Below, in pieces: positions 16,797 to 24,919 of a DNA stretch of 40,341 nt. The position numbers and the translations under genes were made by a program. The notes under the pieces were generated by a model, which was given only the letters and a program-made list of their open reading frames with translations, was not told where the DNA came from and made no database searches. Within the stretch, counting starts at the first letter, position 1. Each line of letters opens with the position of its first letter. This DNA comes from Bacillota bacterium (GTDB lineage Bacteria; Bacillota; Clostridia; Lachnospirales; Lachnospiraceae), in NCBI GenBank assembly GCA_023435645.1, contig JAEYRK010000064.1, positions 1-40,341 of the forward strand, in the 5' to 3' direction.

Positions 16797-17405
16797 ATGA
16801 ATCAAAACTTAACCGAAATTATCTTCCTACTTGACCGCAGCGGCTCGATGTCCGGGCTGGAGAACGATACGATCGGAGGGTTTAATGGCTTTTTAAAGAG
16901 CCAGTGTAAGCTGGGGCAGACCTTGCTTACCACAGTACTTTTTAATGACAAGTATGAGATCCTACATAATGGTGTGGATGCCAGTAAGGTTATCCTTACG
17001 GAGAAGGAGTACTTTACCCGCGGCTCGACTGCTCTCCTGGATGCAGTCGGCAAGACCATCCTTGATGTCGGCTTTCGCCTGTCCCATATTCCTGAGGAAA
17101 GCCGCCCGGGGAAAATCATCTTCGTGATTACTACGGATGGCATGGAGAATGCCAGCAAGGAGTTCACCTATGATAAAGTCAACGACATGATTACCCTTCA
17201 GCAGAAAAGGTACCATTGGGAATTCATCTTTATGGGTGCGAATATTGATGTGGCTAAGGAGAGCCATAAGCTTGGCATCCAACCGGAATCTGCCTTCTCT
17301 TATCAAGCCTCCGAGGAGGGTACTAGCCGGATGTATCAGCAGGTCAGCGCTATCGTCAGTGATATGCGAATACCGGAGCATTTCCAAAACAAGAAAGGGA
17401 ATTAA
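16797..17405 (+). CDS. VWA domain protein, TerY-like
   Basis: A 202-residue single von Willebrand A domain. The metal-site residues are complete: D-R-S-G-S (residues 12-16, FLLDRSGSMSGLEND), the threonine in RGSTALLDAVG, and the aspartate in VITTDGMENAS. The absence of a signal peptide or membrane segment places it in the cytoplasm. It resembles TerY-type VWA proteins, which act as adaptors in stress and tellurite-type systems. AGGAAAGG lies nine bases before ATG 16797; the ATG at 16788 touches that site. It faces the helical-domain gene across a 181-bp divergent region and likely works with it. Confidence 0.85.
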   Translation: MNQNLTEIIFLLDRSGSMSGLENDTIGGFNGFLKSQCKLGQTLLTTVLFNDKYEILHNGVDASKVILTEKEYFTRGSTALLDAVGKTILDVGFRLSHIPEESRPGKIIFVITTDGMENASKEFTYDKVNDMITLQQKRYHWEFIFMGANIDVAKESHKLGIQPESAFSYQASEEGTSRMYQQVSAIVSDMRIPEHFQNKKGN

Positions 17406-17459
17406 TCTCCGATTAAAGTTTATTACGATTTGATCACTGTGTCAATTGCTTTGCTTATG

Positions 17460-17494
17460 AATGGAAGCAGGAACGATGCGCCCCTGCTTCCATT
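17460..17494. terminator. Hairpin between convergent VWA and HD-GYP genes
   Basis: AATGGAAGCAGG (17460-17471) and CCTGCTTCCATT (17483-17494) form a perfect 12-bp stem with an 11-nt loop, placed between two convergent stop codons. There is no strong T tract on either side, but position and stability suit a shared terminator. Confidence 0.65.
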
Positions 17495-17561
17495 TCACTG
17501 TTATCATATAGCTCCCTATCTCAGAGGAAGCACTGATCAGAAGCGACCTGCGATCCTCCTG

Positions 17562-19520
17562 TTAGTCTCTATCACTATTTACGAACTCTTCATACATTCG
17601 TTTCACTCGATTTCGATTGCTTAAGAAGATATCCAGGATATTCGGATCGAAATGCTTCCCCCTGCCCTCTTCCATAATGCTCATAGTTAAATCAAACGGA
17701 TAGGCTTCCTTATAAGGACGCTTACTGGTTAGAGCATCGAAAACATCTGCAACAGCTACAATCCTGGCGCATAAAGGGATTTCTTCTCCCTTCTTTCCTT
17801 CAGGGTAGCCGCTTCCATCCCATTTCTCATGATGCCCCTCCGCTATTTCAATTCCCATACCAAAGAGCTTCCTGCCTCTTTTGGCAATATTCTCTTCCGC
17901 TGCCCGGAGCACACTGGCACCATACTTCGTGTGATGCTTCATCTCCTCGTATTCTTCCTTCGTAAGCTTCCCGGGCTTTAGCAGGATGGAATCTCTGATA
18001 CCGACCTTACCGATATCATGGAGCGGACTGAAGCGTTCAATCAAATCAAAATACTCTGGTGTAATCTGATCTGGATATACCTCATTTTCATATAGCAATT
18101 CTGCAATCAGTCTGGAATACATCTTCATGCGGTCCAGATGATCCCCCGTATCCTCATCCCTTGCCTCTGCCAGCTTTGCCAGTGCCAGAATGCTACTAAA
18201 GACCAGATCATTAATAAAGATGTTTTGATGAAAGCTGATGGCAATACTGTTGACCAGAGTCTTAAGAAAATTAATATGTTCCTTTTTATAAACATTTTTT
18301 TGCGTACTTGAAAAGAAAATGATTCCTACCGGATCATTGGATACCTTTAGGGGTAAGGTAATGGAGGCCTGTATTCCGGCATCCATGATAATCTTATTAT
18401 ATAGCTTCGGAGGCTTTTTTTTACAATATTCTTCCAGGTCATTGATGATTCTTGCTTCTCCGGTTTCAATCAGCTCACCAAGACTGGTATCTGCGAGCAG
18501 CCAGGCCTGTCCTGCAATCTTTTCCGGCATTCCGCTGATGCTTCCATCCGATACACCATAAAAGGCACGTAAATGCTTCCCTGTTTCGTCTAAAAGGGCT
18601 ATTCCGATATAGTTATAGGGTATAAAGCGGGAGAAGGTTTTGTTGATATAATTTAAACTCTCTGGGAAGGATGCATGACTATTCATTTCCTCAATCAGGC
18701 TAATCAGCTTCTGAATCTTTAGGAACATGGTATTAAGCTCAACCAGTATTGGCATGGACTTCTTACTGATAGGAATCTCCACATTGATCGGATAATACTC
18801 AAGGCCAATATCTGATATTCCCTTGTAAAGACGATTAAACGGAAGTATGATAAACTTCAACAGGTGGACAATCGCAAAAATTACAATTGCACTTAATATT
18901 CCGATCAGAATATAGAATACAGTAGCCATGATCCTGGAGGATTGTATTGATTCCGCAAGAATTACCTGCTGAATCTGATCACTGAGCTCAAGAAGCCTCA
19001 TATTATTCAGGTTAATAAAGGTAGCAGCTTCTACCACGGGATCTGTTATGGATTCCGCCTGAATCATAACTTGAATATACCTGTGAAATTCCTCCCACAA
19101 TAGATTAATTTCCTTCAGATAGGGTGACATTTTATCAACTGAGCTTCTGATGTCGATGTGCTCTTCATCTACCGGGAGGCAGTCCTCATTCAATGCCATT
19201 AATGTCGCAGAGAAATCCTGCTCTGCCTTCCTTAAGTTGCCTTTATACTCCTGATATTTATTTTCAACGTCGCCAACAGAAGCATTGATTCTACCGTCCT
19301 CAATATCCTGAATTAATGCATAGAGAATGCTGGAGTCCTTAGCTATCATCTGAGTATACATCCTCTGCTTACCAAAGATATCAAGAATTAGTTTGTCCTC
19401 CTGATCCCTCTTATTTGAGATGGTCTGCAGTTGGATAAACATGGCGAGCACAAGGAACAAAGCAAGTAATACTCCAATTCCAATTTTTTTTATGTAACCA
19501 AGAGAGTTCTTATTCGTCAT
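17562..19520 (-). CDS. Membrane sensor with GAF and HD-GYP domains
   Basis: A 652-residue signalling protein. Two membrane segments (about 13-30 and 197-222) flank an extracytoplasmic helical sensor region like the PilJ/NarX type (KRDQEDKLILDIFGKQRMYTQMIAKDS). A GAF domain follows (about 290-430), then HD-GYP (about 440-640) with DTGDHLDRM, HDIGKVGIRDSILLKPGKLT, HHTKYGA, EGHHEKWDGSGYPEG and ARIVAVADVFDAL. HD-GYP domains hydrolyse cyclic-di-GMP, so it probably lowers this messenger in response to an outside cue and a cytoplasmic ligand. AAGGAAGCGACGTAAGGT precedes the ATG. It is monocistronic. Confidence 0.93.
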   Translation of the reverse strand: MTNKNSLGYIKKIGIGVLLALFLVLAMFIQLQTISNKRDQEDKLILDIFGKQRMYTQMIAKDSSILYALIQDIEDGRINASVGDVENKYQEYKGNLRKAEQDFSATLMALNEDCLPVDEEHIDIRSSVDKMSPYLKEINLLWEEFHRYIQVMIQAESITDPVVEAATFINLNNMRLLELSDQIQQVILAESIQSSRIMATVFYILIGILSAIVIFAIVHLLKFIILPFNRLYKGISDIGLEYYPINVEIPISKKSMPILVELNTMFLKIQKLISLIEEMNSHASFPESLNYINKTFSRFIPYNYIGIALLDETGKHLRAFYGVSDGSISGMPEKIAGQAWLLADTSLGELIETGEARIINDLEEYCKKKPPKLYNKIIMDAGIQASITLPLKVSNDPVGIIFFSSTQKNVYKKEHINFLKTLVNSIAISFHQNIFINDLVFSSILALAKLAEARDEDTGDHLDRMKMYSRLIAELLYENEVYPDQITPEYFDLIERFSPLHDIGKVGIRDSILLKPGKLTKEEYEEMKHHTKYGASVLRAAEENIAKRGRKLFGMGIEIAEGHHEKWDGSGYPEGKKGEEIPLCARIVAVADVFDALTSKRPYKEAYPFDLTMSIMEEGRGKHFDPNILDIFLSNRNRVKRMYEEFVNSDRD

Positions 19521-19646
19521 ACCTTACGTCGCTTCCTTTGTAGTAAAGTTTCTTTTATCATTATGATTAGTTTAGGTGGAAAATGGTCACATGTCAATCT
19601 ATTTATATTATGCTGTGTCAAGTAATAGTTGGTAATCTATTGTAAT

Positions 19647-19871
19647 TTAAGAGGATATTCTGATCCCATGCTGTTCCATATCGATACATCCGTTCTCCTG
19701 AAAAGTGACCCCCTCCTGTTCAAGCATCTTCCGCTGGTTCTCCTCTCCACCGAAGATACCTCCGGGTGCCATGGAGCCCCTGCGGTTGACCACTCTATGG
19801 CAAGGAAGGTTCAGATCATATGGGGCACTATGCATCGCATATCTTAACTGTTCCTATCCGGCAAGTATGGT
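19647..19871 (-). pseudogene. Remnant of an O6-methylguanine methyltransferase / alkyltransferase-like gene
   Basis: The 62 codons from 19835 encode HSAPYDLNLPCHRVVNRRGSMAPGGIFGGEEN, matching the active-site half of Ada/Ogt/ATL proteins, with the catalytic PCHR cysteine. Reading on upstream in frame gives T-I-L-A-G, then a TAG stop at 19854-19856, then E-Q-L-R-Y-A. The family needs about 45 more N-terminal residues, but instead a terminator hairpin for the neighbouring gene begins at 19876. The 5' part is lost and the rest interrupted, so it is broken; the surviving piece could still be translated from 19835. Confidence 0.75.
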
Positions 19872-19874
19872 AGA

Positions 19875-19895
19875 TAAAAAGAGCCTGATGGCTCT
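19875..19895 (-). terminator. Rho-independent terminator of the small membrane protein gene
   Basis: AGAGCC (19880-19885), loop TGAT and GGCTCT (19890-19895); on the minus strand a T run follows (A run to 19876). It stands about 40 bp after the stop codon at 19934. Confidence 0.8.
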
Positions 19896-19933
19896 CTTTG
19901 TCTGTCCTTTTATACCTCTGTTTCAGCCGTTTT

Positions 19934-20260
19934 TCATTCTGGGGGATTCGCTTCGGATGAATTCATATCCACCTGCGAGGAGGAATCTGCTTCAGGAGCC
20001 TCCTCATCAGTTTCCACTGCTTCCTCCTGCTCTGACTGTGTTCTGTTAAGCTTGATCAGACTGAGTAATGAAAACAGACACAGGAGAAAACCTGCTAATA
20101 CAAACAGCACGATGGCAGCTCCGATAAATAGCTTATGCTCCGGCTTTACCGTCACCCAGTCAGCATTCAGAGCGTACGCTGTATATAACAGATATCCTCC
20201 GCCCACAATCCTAATATAGTAAGTTGTTTTTGGCGATCCATTGCTTGGTTGCTTCATCAT
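19934..20260 (-). CDS. Small membrane protein, unknown
   Basis: A 108-residue protein with two hydrophobic segments (IRIVGGGYLLYTAYALNA, a weaker one, and LFIGAAIVLFVLAGFLLCLFSLLSLI) followed by a very acidic C-terminal tail (EQEEAVETDEEAPEADSSS). I do not recognise a family. GAGG six bases before ATG 20258-20260 favours this start over the in-frame upstream one at 20284. It has its own terminator and lies between the methyltransferase remnant and the beta-CASP gene. Confidence 0.65.
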   Translation of the reverse strand: MMKQPSNGSPKTTYYIRIVGGGYLLYTAYALNADWVTVKPEHKLFIGAAIVLFVLAGFLLCLFSLLSLIKLNRTQSEQEEAVETDEEAPEADSSSQVDMNSSEANPPE

Positions 20261-20403
20261 ATGATACCTCACTGTCGTTGACAATAGCTCCCTTTGTCAT
20301 GCCTTCACTTTATCATTCCTAAGGGTCTCTATTGTCTTATTTGTTCCCTCTGTTACGAAGGATATTTTCACTTTTACTTGATCTATTAAGGATAACTCCC
20401 GTC

Positions 20404-22005
20404 TTATCTATCCCACTTATCACAAAGGGAATTTATCTGGTCAGCAAATTTTGCAAGATCCTTATTCGTACCTCCCTTATTTCTTTGGATCACTGCTACC
20501 AGGCGCTTTCCTGCATTGACCAAACGTTCAAATACAGAATCTGTCTTTCCATGATGTACTTCCTTCTTCTCCACAGGAATTGGTATCCCTTCATAAACAC
20601 ATACATTCCTCGCCAGATCATAGACAGTTCCGCTATAGGGATCCACCGCATTATAATCTAGTTCCTCCCGGAGATAGGAGGTGAAGCTTGTGCAGACTTG
20701 ATCATCCCCATGGACAACAAAGACTCTCTGCGGCTTATTTTCGAAGGCTTTCAACCATAGAAGCAGACCTTCCCGGTCAGCATGACCGCTGATACCGGCT
20801 AGTTTTCTGATCTCTGCACTGACTGTGATTGTCTCACCGAACAGCTTCACCTCGGAGGACCCGTCCAGCAGATGCCTTCCCAGGGTGCCGACGGACTGGT
20901 AGCCGACAAATAGGATTGTACTTTCCGCTCTCCACAGATTATGCTTCAGGTGATGACGGATTCTTCCTGCATCACACATACCGGAGGCTGAGATAATCAC
21001 CTTCGGTTCATCGTCGAAGTTGATTGCCTTGGATTCCTCCGAGGTGATCGAGGTCATAAGCCCCGGAAACTTGATCGGATTGATACCCTTATTGATCAAA
21101 TCCATTGCTTCTTTATCGAAGTAATGATTCATATTTCTTTCAAAAATCTGTGTAGCTTCAATCGCTAAGGGACTGTCCACATAAACCTTAAAATCTCCGT
21201 GCCCCTGTACCAGCCGATCCTCCTTGATTTTACGTATGAAATACAGGAGTACCTGAGTTCTTCCGATTGCAAAGGAGGGAATGACAAGATTGCCTCCCCG
21301 GTCCAAGGTGGTCTGTATGATATGACTCAGTTCACTGACATAATCAGGAACCTCCTCATGATTTCGGTCCCCGTAGGTGGATTCCATAATGACATAATCC
21401 GCTTCCTTGATATACTGAGGGTCCCTAATTAAGGGCTGGTTCAGGTTGCCGATATCTCCCGAGAATACTATCTTCTTCGTAACTCCCTCTTCCGTAATCC
21501 AAAGCTCGATACTGGCTGATCCCAGCAGATGCCCGACATCTGTAAATCGTACTTCAATCCCCTCATACAGGGTGAAGGTCATCCCATACTCATGAGGTAC
21601 AAATAATCGGATGGTATTTAGTGCATCCTCCATGTTATAGATCGGAGTGAATTCCTGTTCTCCGGAGCGTTTGCCCTTACGGTTTCTCCATTCAGCTTCT
21701 GCCATCTGTATATGAGCGCTGTCCCGTAGCATGATATCACATAGAGCAGCAGTTGCTCCGGTGGCATGGATGGCTCCCCGGAAGCCTTCACTGTATAACA
21801 TCGGAAGCTTTCCTGCATGATCCATGTGGGCATGAGTTAACAGAACAGCATCCATCTGTGCAGAAGGAATTGGGATCTTCTGATTCTGAAAAGCATCCTT
21901 CCCCTGTTCCAAACCGCAATCAATTAGGATGTGTTTTCCGCATGCCTCCAGATAGAAGCAGCTTCCTGTTACCTCATGGGTTGCACCCAAAAAAGTTAAT
22001 CGCAT
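20404..22005 (-). CDS. MBL-fold beta-CASP RNA metallohydrolase
   Basis: A 533-residue metallo-beta-lactamase with beta-CASP insert. Zinc motif HTHAHMDHAG lies near residues 58-67, later D and H ligands near VGHLLGSA and FSGDIGN; the beta-CASP part includes SASGMCDAGRIRHHLKHNLW and GYQSVGTLGRHLLDG, and ISGHADREGLLLWL plus VFVVHGD complete the metal site. The family (YsH1/CPSF73-like, bacterial) cleaves RNA; the last 80 residues are a basic extension. AGGAGGATTCAT precedes the start. RNase J/Y-type partners are not nearby, and its RNA substrate is unknown. Confidence 0.9.
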   Translation of the reverse strand: MRLTFLGATHEVTGSCFYLEACGKHILIDCGLEQGKDAFQNQKIPIPSAQMDAVLLTHAHMDHAGKLPMLYSEGFRGAIHATGATAALCDIMLRDSAHIQMAEAEWRNRKGKRSGEQEFTPIYNMEDALNTIRLFVPHEYGMTFTLYEGIEVRFTDVGHLLGSASIELWITEEGVTKKIVFSGDIGNLNQPLIRDPQYIKEADYVIMESTYGDRNHEEVPDYVSELSHIIQTTLDRGGNLVIPSFAIGRTQVLLYFIRKIKEDRLVQGHGDFKVYVDSPLAIEATQIFERNMNHYFDKEAMDLINKGINPIKFPGLMTSITSEESKAINFDDEPKVIISASGMCDAGRIRHHLKHNLWRAESTILFVGYQSVGTLGRHLLDGSSEVKLFGETITVSAEIRKLAGISGHADREGLLLWLKAFENKPQRVFVVHGDDQVCTSFTSYLREELDYNAVDPYSGTVYDLARNVCVYEGIPIPVEKKEVHHGKTDSVFERLVNAGKRLVAVIQRNKGGTNKDLAKFADQINSLCDKWDR

Positions 22006-22096
22006 ATGAATCCTCCTTTAGCAAGCTTGCATTACATACCTTGCCACCTCTTTATTATACCATGAATAGAATTCTTTTTCTATGTAATTTCCTCCC

Positions 22097-22120
22097 GCAT
22101 TTGGATCTGCATTTGGATCT
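22097..22120. repeat. Two tandem 12-bp copies
   Basis: GCATTTGGATCT occurs twice in direct succession upstream of the beta-CASP gene. It may be replication slippage; no function is apparent. Confidence 0.6.
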
Positions 22121-22167
22121 GTTCCTTCTATGGGTTAAGCGGCCACCCCTTTCATCCACATAAATAA

Positions 22168-22205
22168 AGAGTGTTATATTGCAGCTACTGCTAATATAAC
22201 ACTCT
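22168..22205 (-). terminator. Long hairpin after the AlkD-like gene
   Basis: AGAGTGTTATATT (22168-22180) and AATATAACACTCT (22193-22205) form a perfect 13-bp stem, extended by an inner GCAG/CTGC pairing. It lies 35 bp after the AlkD-like stop codon. The minus-strand tail TTTATTTATG is a broken T tract. Confidence 0.75.
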
Positions 22206-22239
22206 GATTACAATTCCAACACATGATTCATCCTTTGAT

Positions 22240-22935
22240 TCATGATTTCTTTCTCCGCATACTGCGAATCAGATTCTTGGTCTCCTGATCTACCCTAAGA
22301 GATTCCGTTATCTTCTGTAGTGCTTTGTGATAGGTGAAATCATCCAGCATGTTGTGTCTTAAGTAATCTAAGGTAAGCTCGGGAAGCATAACATAATAGA
22401 CAGAGATTGCCCAGGCTACTGCCATCTTCACATAGTATCCCTCGTGACGGATCCGGTCAAAATGGTCAAAAGCATAGGGCGCATATGCCTCCTCCGCATA
22501 ATAGGACAAGAGCATGACTACTCCAAAACGGATTTCATATTCCTGATCCGATCTCAGATAGGGTTGAATGAACTCCCATACCCTGTCCTTATGCTTCTTG
22601 GTAAGCTTTAACCCATTGCAGAAGATATCACATACTGCCCAGTTATCAATAAGGGGAATAAATTCCGCTGCCAGTCGAAGGATTTCATCAATCTCAAGCT
22701 TCAAGCGCCCGATGACCATTCCCTTTAGCATGACCTCTTCATAGGTATCCGCTGTGGTATCCCTAAGATACCTGCTCCAGTCCTCCTTCACGATCTCAGC
22801 TGCCAGCTTATGTAAGACTGGAAGTCTTACCCCTAAAATACGATCCTTACCCGGTGTCAGGCGTGTGGTAAATATTCTATATTGTTCATCCGCCAGCTCC
22901 ATCAGCCGATCCCTGATCGATTTCCCTGCGTTCAT
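22240..22935 (-). CDS. DNA alkylation repair protein (AlkD-like)
   Basis: A 231-residue all-helical protein of the AlkD/AlkC HEAT-like repeat family. Typical segments are GVRLPVLHKLAAEIVKEDW, TYEEVMLKGMVIGRLK, FIPLIDNWAVCDIFCNGLK (with the conserved D-N-W-A-x-x-D of the family), and YYVKMAVAWAISVYYV. AlkD excises positively charged alkylpurines such as 3-methyladenine and 7-methylguanine. It starts 13 bp after the Crp/Fnr gene, so the two are co-transcribed; a methyltransferase repair gene lies broken nearby. Confidence 0.9.
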   Translation of the reverse strand: MNAGKSIRDRLMELADEQYRIFTTRLTPGKDRILGVRLPVLHKLAAEIVKEDWSRYLRDTTADTYEEVMLKGMVIGRLKLEIDEILRLAAEFIPLIDNWAVCDIFCNGLKLTKKHKDRVWEFIQPYLRSDQEYEIRFGVVMLLSYYAEEAYAPYAFDHFDRIRHEGYYVKMAVAWAISVYYVMLPELTLDYLRHNMLDDFTYHKALQKITESLRVDQETKNLIRSMRRKKS

Positions 22936-22948
22936 TTGATATCCCCCT

Positions 22949-23629
22949 CTATGAAATACTTAGCGCTTCCAGCTTCTTGGCATTCGTGATATGAATTGCT
23001 CCTCTGCTTAATGAAACCATTCCTTCATTGGAAAAATATTTTAACATCCTGGTCACTACCTCCCTGGCGGTACCCAGATGATTTGCAATCTTCTCATGGG
23101 TGATTTCTAAGCTGTCCGAGTCCTCAATATTACATTGCTCCAGTAGAAAATTTGCCAAGCGTTTATCAAAGCTCATGAATAAAGCCTGTTCCATAATCCA
23201 CATAACCTCTGTAAATCGGGAGGCCATCAGCTGGTTTGTAAAGGACATCACTGCTAAGGATTCCTCTGATAGCCGTCGGAAGGCAGCAATCGGTATTAGG
23301 AACGCTTTTGTATCCTTCTCCACTTCGATATAGATGTCAAAAGCGATGTTCTTCATGATACAGGAGGCTGAGAAAATGCAGACATCTCTGTCAAACAAGC
23401 GATAAAGGGTTATCTCCCTGCCTGTTTCTGAAATGATATATGCCCTCACCTGTCCGCTCTGTATTAAGAATAATCCGGAGCAGTTTTCCGATCCGCTACG
23501 CATTGCTTCACCTGCAGAAAACTGCTTCAGTACAATATTTTGTTTTAACATATATTTCTGTGCATCGGTCAGCTCCTTATAGAAGCTTAAGGTCTCTGAA
23601 AAGTAAGCCGTATGATCCTTATATTCCAT
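22949..23629 (-). CDS. Crp/Fnr family transcriptional regulator
   Basis: A 226-residue regulator: N-terminal cyclic-nucleotide-binding beta-roll (about 30-125, SGLFLIQSGQVRAYIISETGREITLYRLF), dimer helix, and C-terminal helix-turn-helix (ITHEKIANHLGTAREVVTRMLKYF). The recognition helix carries R189-E190-x3-R194, the same spacing as the CRP residues that read TGTGA half-sites. No FNR-type N-terminal cysteine cluster is present, but C84 and C90 lie in the effector domain (DVCIFSASC). GGGAGGTAGGA precedes the ATG. It is co-transcribed with the AlkD-like gene and may control the desulfoferrodoxin and thioredoxin genes upstream. Confidence 0.9.
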   Translation of the reverse strand: MEYKDHTAYFSETLSFYKELTDAQKYMLKQNIVLKQFSAGEAMRSGSENCSGLFLIQSGQVRAYIISETGREITLYRLFDRDVCIFSASCIMKNIAFDIYIEVEKDTKAFLIPIAAFRRLSEESLAVMSFTNQLMASRFTEVMWIMEQALFMSFDKRLANFLLEQCNIEDSDSLEITHEKIANHLGTAREVVTRMLKYFSNEGMVSLSRGAIHITNAKKLEALSIS

Positions 23630-23655
23630 TCCTACCTCCCTATGCTTATGTTATC

Positions 23656-23684
23656 ATATAAGGTAATCCAAATCCTTGTAACAA
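23656..23684 (-). promoter_or_regulatory. Candidate promoter of the Crp/Fnr-alkD operon
   Basis: TTGTTA (23679-23684), a 17-bp spacer and TTATAT (23656-23661) on the minus strand, 26 bp upstream of the regulator start codon. Confidence 0.5.
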
Positions 23685-23693
23685 TACAAAACA

Positions 23694-23770
23694 GCATGCA
23701 AGCACCGCAATTTTTGAAACAGGCTTCCCATAATTAGGTCAGCCTGTTTTCATTGCAAAGTCTTGCATGC
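23694..23770 (-). terminator. 77-bp nested inverted repeat after desulfoferrodoxin gene
   Basis: Three stacked pairings: GCATGCAAG (23694-23702) with CTTGCATGC (23762-23770), GCAAT (23707-23711) with ATTGC (23752-23756), and AAACAGGCT (23717-23725) with AGCCTGTTT (23741-23749). It begins 20 bp after the desulfoferrodoxin stop codon and its 3' flank on the minus strand is TGTTTTG. A terminator is the simplest reading, though it is unusually long. Confidence 0.6.
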
Positions 23771-23789
23771 ATGTTTGATTTTTTTTAAT

Positions 23790-24173
23790 TTAGACTTCAG
23801 TCTTCCAGAGTCCGTGGATATTGCAATACTCATAGACTGCTTCCAGGGTATCATCCTCCACAGCAAATACTGCGATCGGTTCCTCACCAGGTGCCAGGTA
23901 TTTGATCTGTCCGCCCTTCTTCGTCTGAAGATAGATCCACATAATATAATGCTTCTCTTCCATCGGATGCAGTACGCTTCCTACCTCAACCTTAACTATA
24001 TTACCTGCAACAGATACGGAGGGAACATGCTTTTCCTTTGAGGCATCCACTGTATTCGCTGTAATCTCCTCCATCTCTTCGCCACAACAAAATACAGAAA
24101 CGCCTGCATCATAAATCTTTGTTACTATGTTGCCGCAGTGTTTGCATCTGAAAAACTTTACATCCTTACGCAT
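23790..24173 (-). CDS. dfx: Desulfoferrodoxin (superoxide reductase)
   Basis: A 127-residue two-domain superoxide reductase. The N-terminal desulforedoxin centre uses C10, C13, C29, C30. The catalytic iron site has all its ligands: H49 (after E47 in KEKHVP), H69, H75, C117 and H120 (CNIHGLW). It reduces superoxide to peroxide in the cytoplasm with electrons from rubredoxin-like donors; the rubrerythrin encoded at 30698 can remove the peroxide. AAAGGAGAGATGTGA precedes the ATG. It lies 125 bp downstream of thioredoxin on the same strand; a weak TTGAAT/TATACT pair in that gap may be its own promoter. Confidence 0.95.
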   Translation of the reverse strand: MRKDVKFFRCKHCGNIVTKIYDAGVSVFCCGEEMEEITANTVDASKEKHVPSVSVAGNIVKVEVGSVLHPMEEKHYIMWIYLQTKKGGQIKYLAPGEEPIAVFAVEDDTLEAVYEYCNIHGLWKTEV

Positions 24174-24297
24174 TCACATCTCTCCTTTCAAATTCATAAG
24201 CCTGACAGGTGTTTCATCTGCACCGGCTAATCAGGTATAGTATATGCTGGCATTGTCTTTTCATTCAAAGTATATTGCCTGCCATTTCCATTATACT

Positions 24298-24612
24298 CTA
24301 TATTTCTAACATTCTCAAGATATCTTTTTTTGGTCTGACACCAACCGCAGTTGCAGATACCTTACCCTCCTTCATGACCATAAGCGTCGGGATACTCATT
24401 ACCCGGAACATCTCCGCCAGCTCGGATTCCTCGTCTATATTCACCTTGCCGACCTTGGCAGTCCCTGCAACCTCATTGGCAATTTCCTCTACCGTAGGGG
24501 ATACCATACGGCAAGGCCCGCACCAGGATGCCCAGAAATCAAGCAGAACCGGCTCCTTCGATTCTAATACCTCTTGTTTGAAATTATTCTTAGTTATTTT
24601 AATTGCTGCCAT
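24298..24612 (-). CDS. trxA: Thioredoxin
   Basis: A 104-residue thioredoxin with the active site W-C31-G-P-C34 in LLDFWASWCGPCRMVSPT, the buried aspartate D26, cis-proline in SIPTLMVMKEG, and the usual length. It reduces protein disulfides in the cytoplasm; no reductase gene is next to it. AAGGAGGAATCATTT precedes the ATG. Its 130-bp upstream region holds a promoter-like element and a CRP-type palindrome. Confidence 0.95.
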   Translation of the reverse strand: MAAIKITKNNFKQEVLESKEPVLLDFWASWCGPCRMVSPTVEEIANEVAGTAKVGKVNIDEESELAEMFRVMSIPTLMVMKEGKVSATAVGVRPKKDILRMLEI

Positions 24613-24745
24613 AAATGATTCCTCCTTATATGATTATTGTATGATGCCCGTTCCTATAGAGCATGGCTTAAGTTTCTGCATTTTTCCTTTGATGATTGTA
24701 ACATCCTTACGTTTCCCTCTTTAAAGTTTCCTTTGGTGTATTCCC

Positions 24746-24752
24746 ACTATAA
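24746..24752 (-). promoter_or_regulatory. Probable -10 element of trxA
   Basis: On the minus strand TTATAGT offers a -10 (TTATAG or TATAGT). No good -35 lies 17 bp upstream (CAGAAA), which is what an activator-dependent promoter would show. The start would fall near 24740, leaving a 125-nt leader. Confidence 0.45.
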
Positions 24753-24772
24753 CACGATACGTCTGGACTTTC

Positions 24773-24787
24773 TGTGATGTTATCACA
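24773..24787. promoter_or_regulatory. CRP-type palindrome upstream of trxA
   Basis: TGTGATGTTATCACA has perfect TGTGAT/ATCACA arms with a 3-bp centre. Its centre is about 40-41 bp upstream of the inferred trxA start, the class II activator position of Crp/Fnr proteins, and it replaces a weak -35. A Crp/Fnr gene with CRP-like recognition residues lies 1.1 kb away. Confidence 0.6.
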
Positions 24788-24857
24788 TTTTTTCAATTTT
24801 TTTCTATTTTGATCAGTGACTCACTTCTCAGGCATATGATGCAGGCACCAAAGCAAT

Positions 24858-24900
24858 AAAAAAGCATTCCATATACGCAGACTACCCGCATATGGAATGC
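24858..24900 (-). terminator. Rho-independent terminator of the nucleoside transporter operon
   Basis: GCATTCCATAT (24864-24874) and ATATGGAATGC (24890-24900) form an 11-bp stem; on the minus strand six T follow (A run 24858-24863). It lies 20 bp after the last permease stop codon. Confidence 0.9.
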
Positions 24901-24919
24901 ATGAATTAGAATTCTATAA

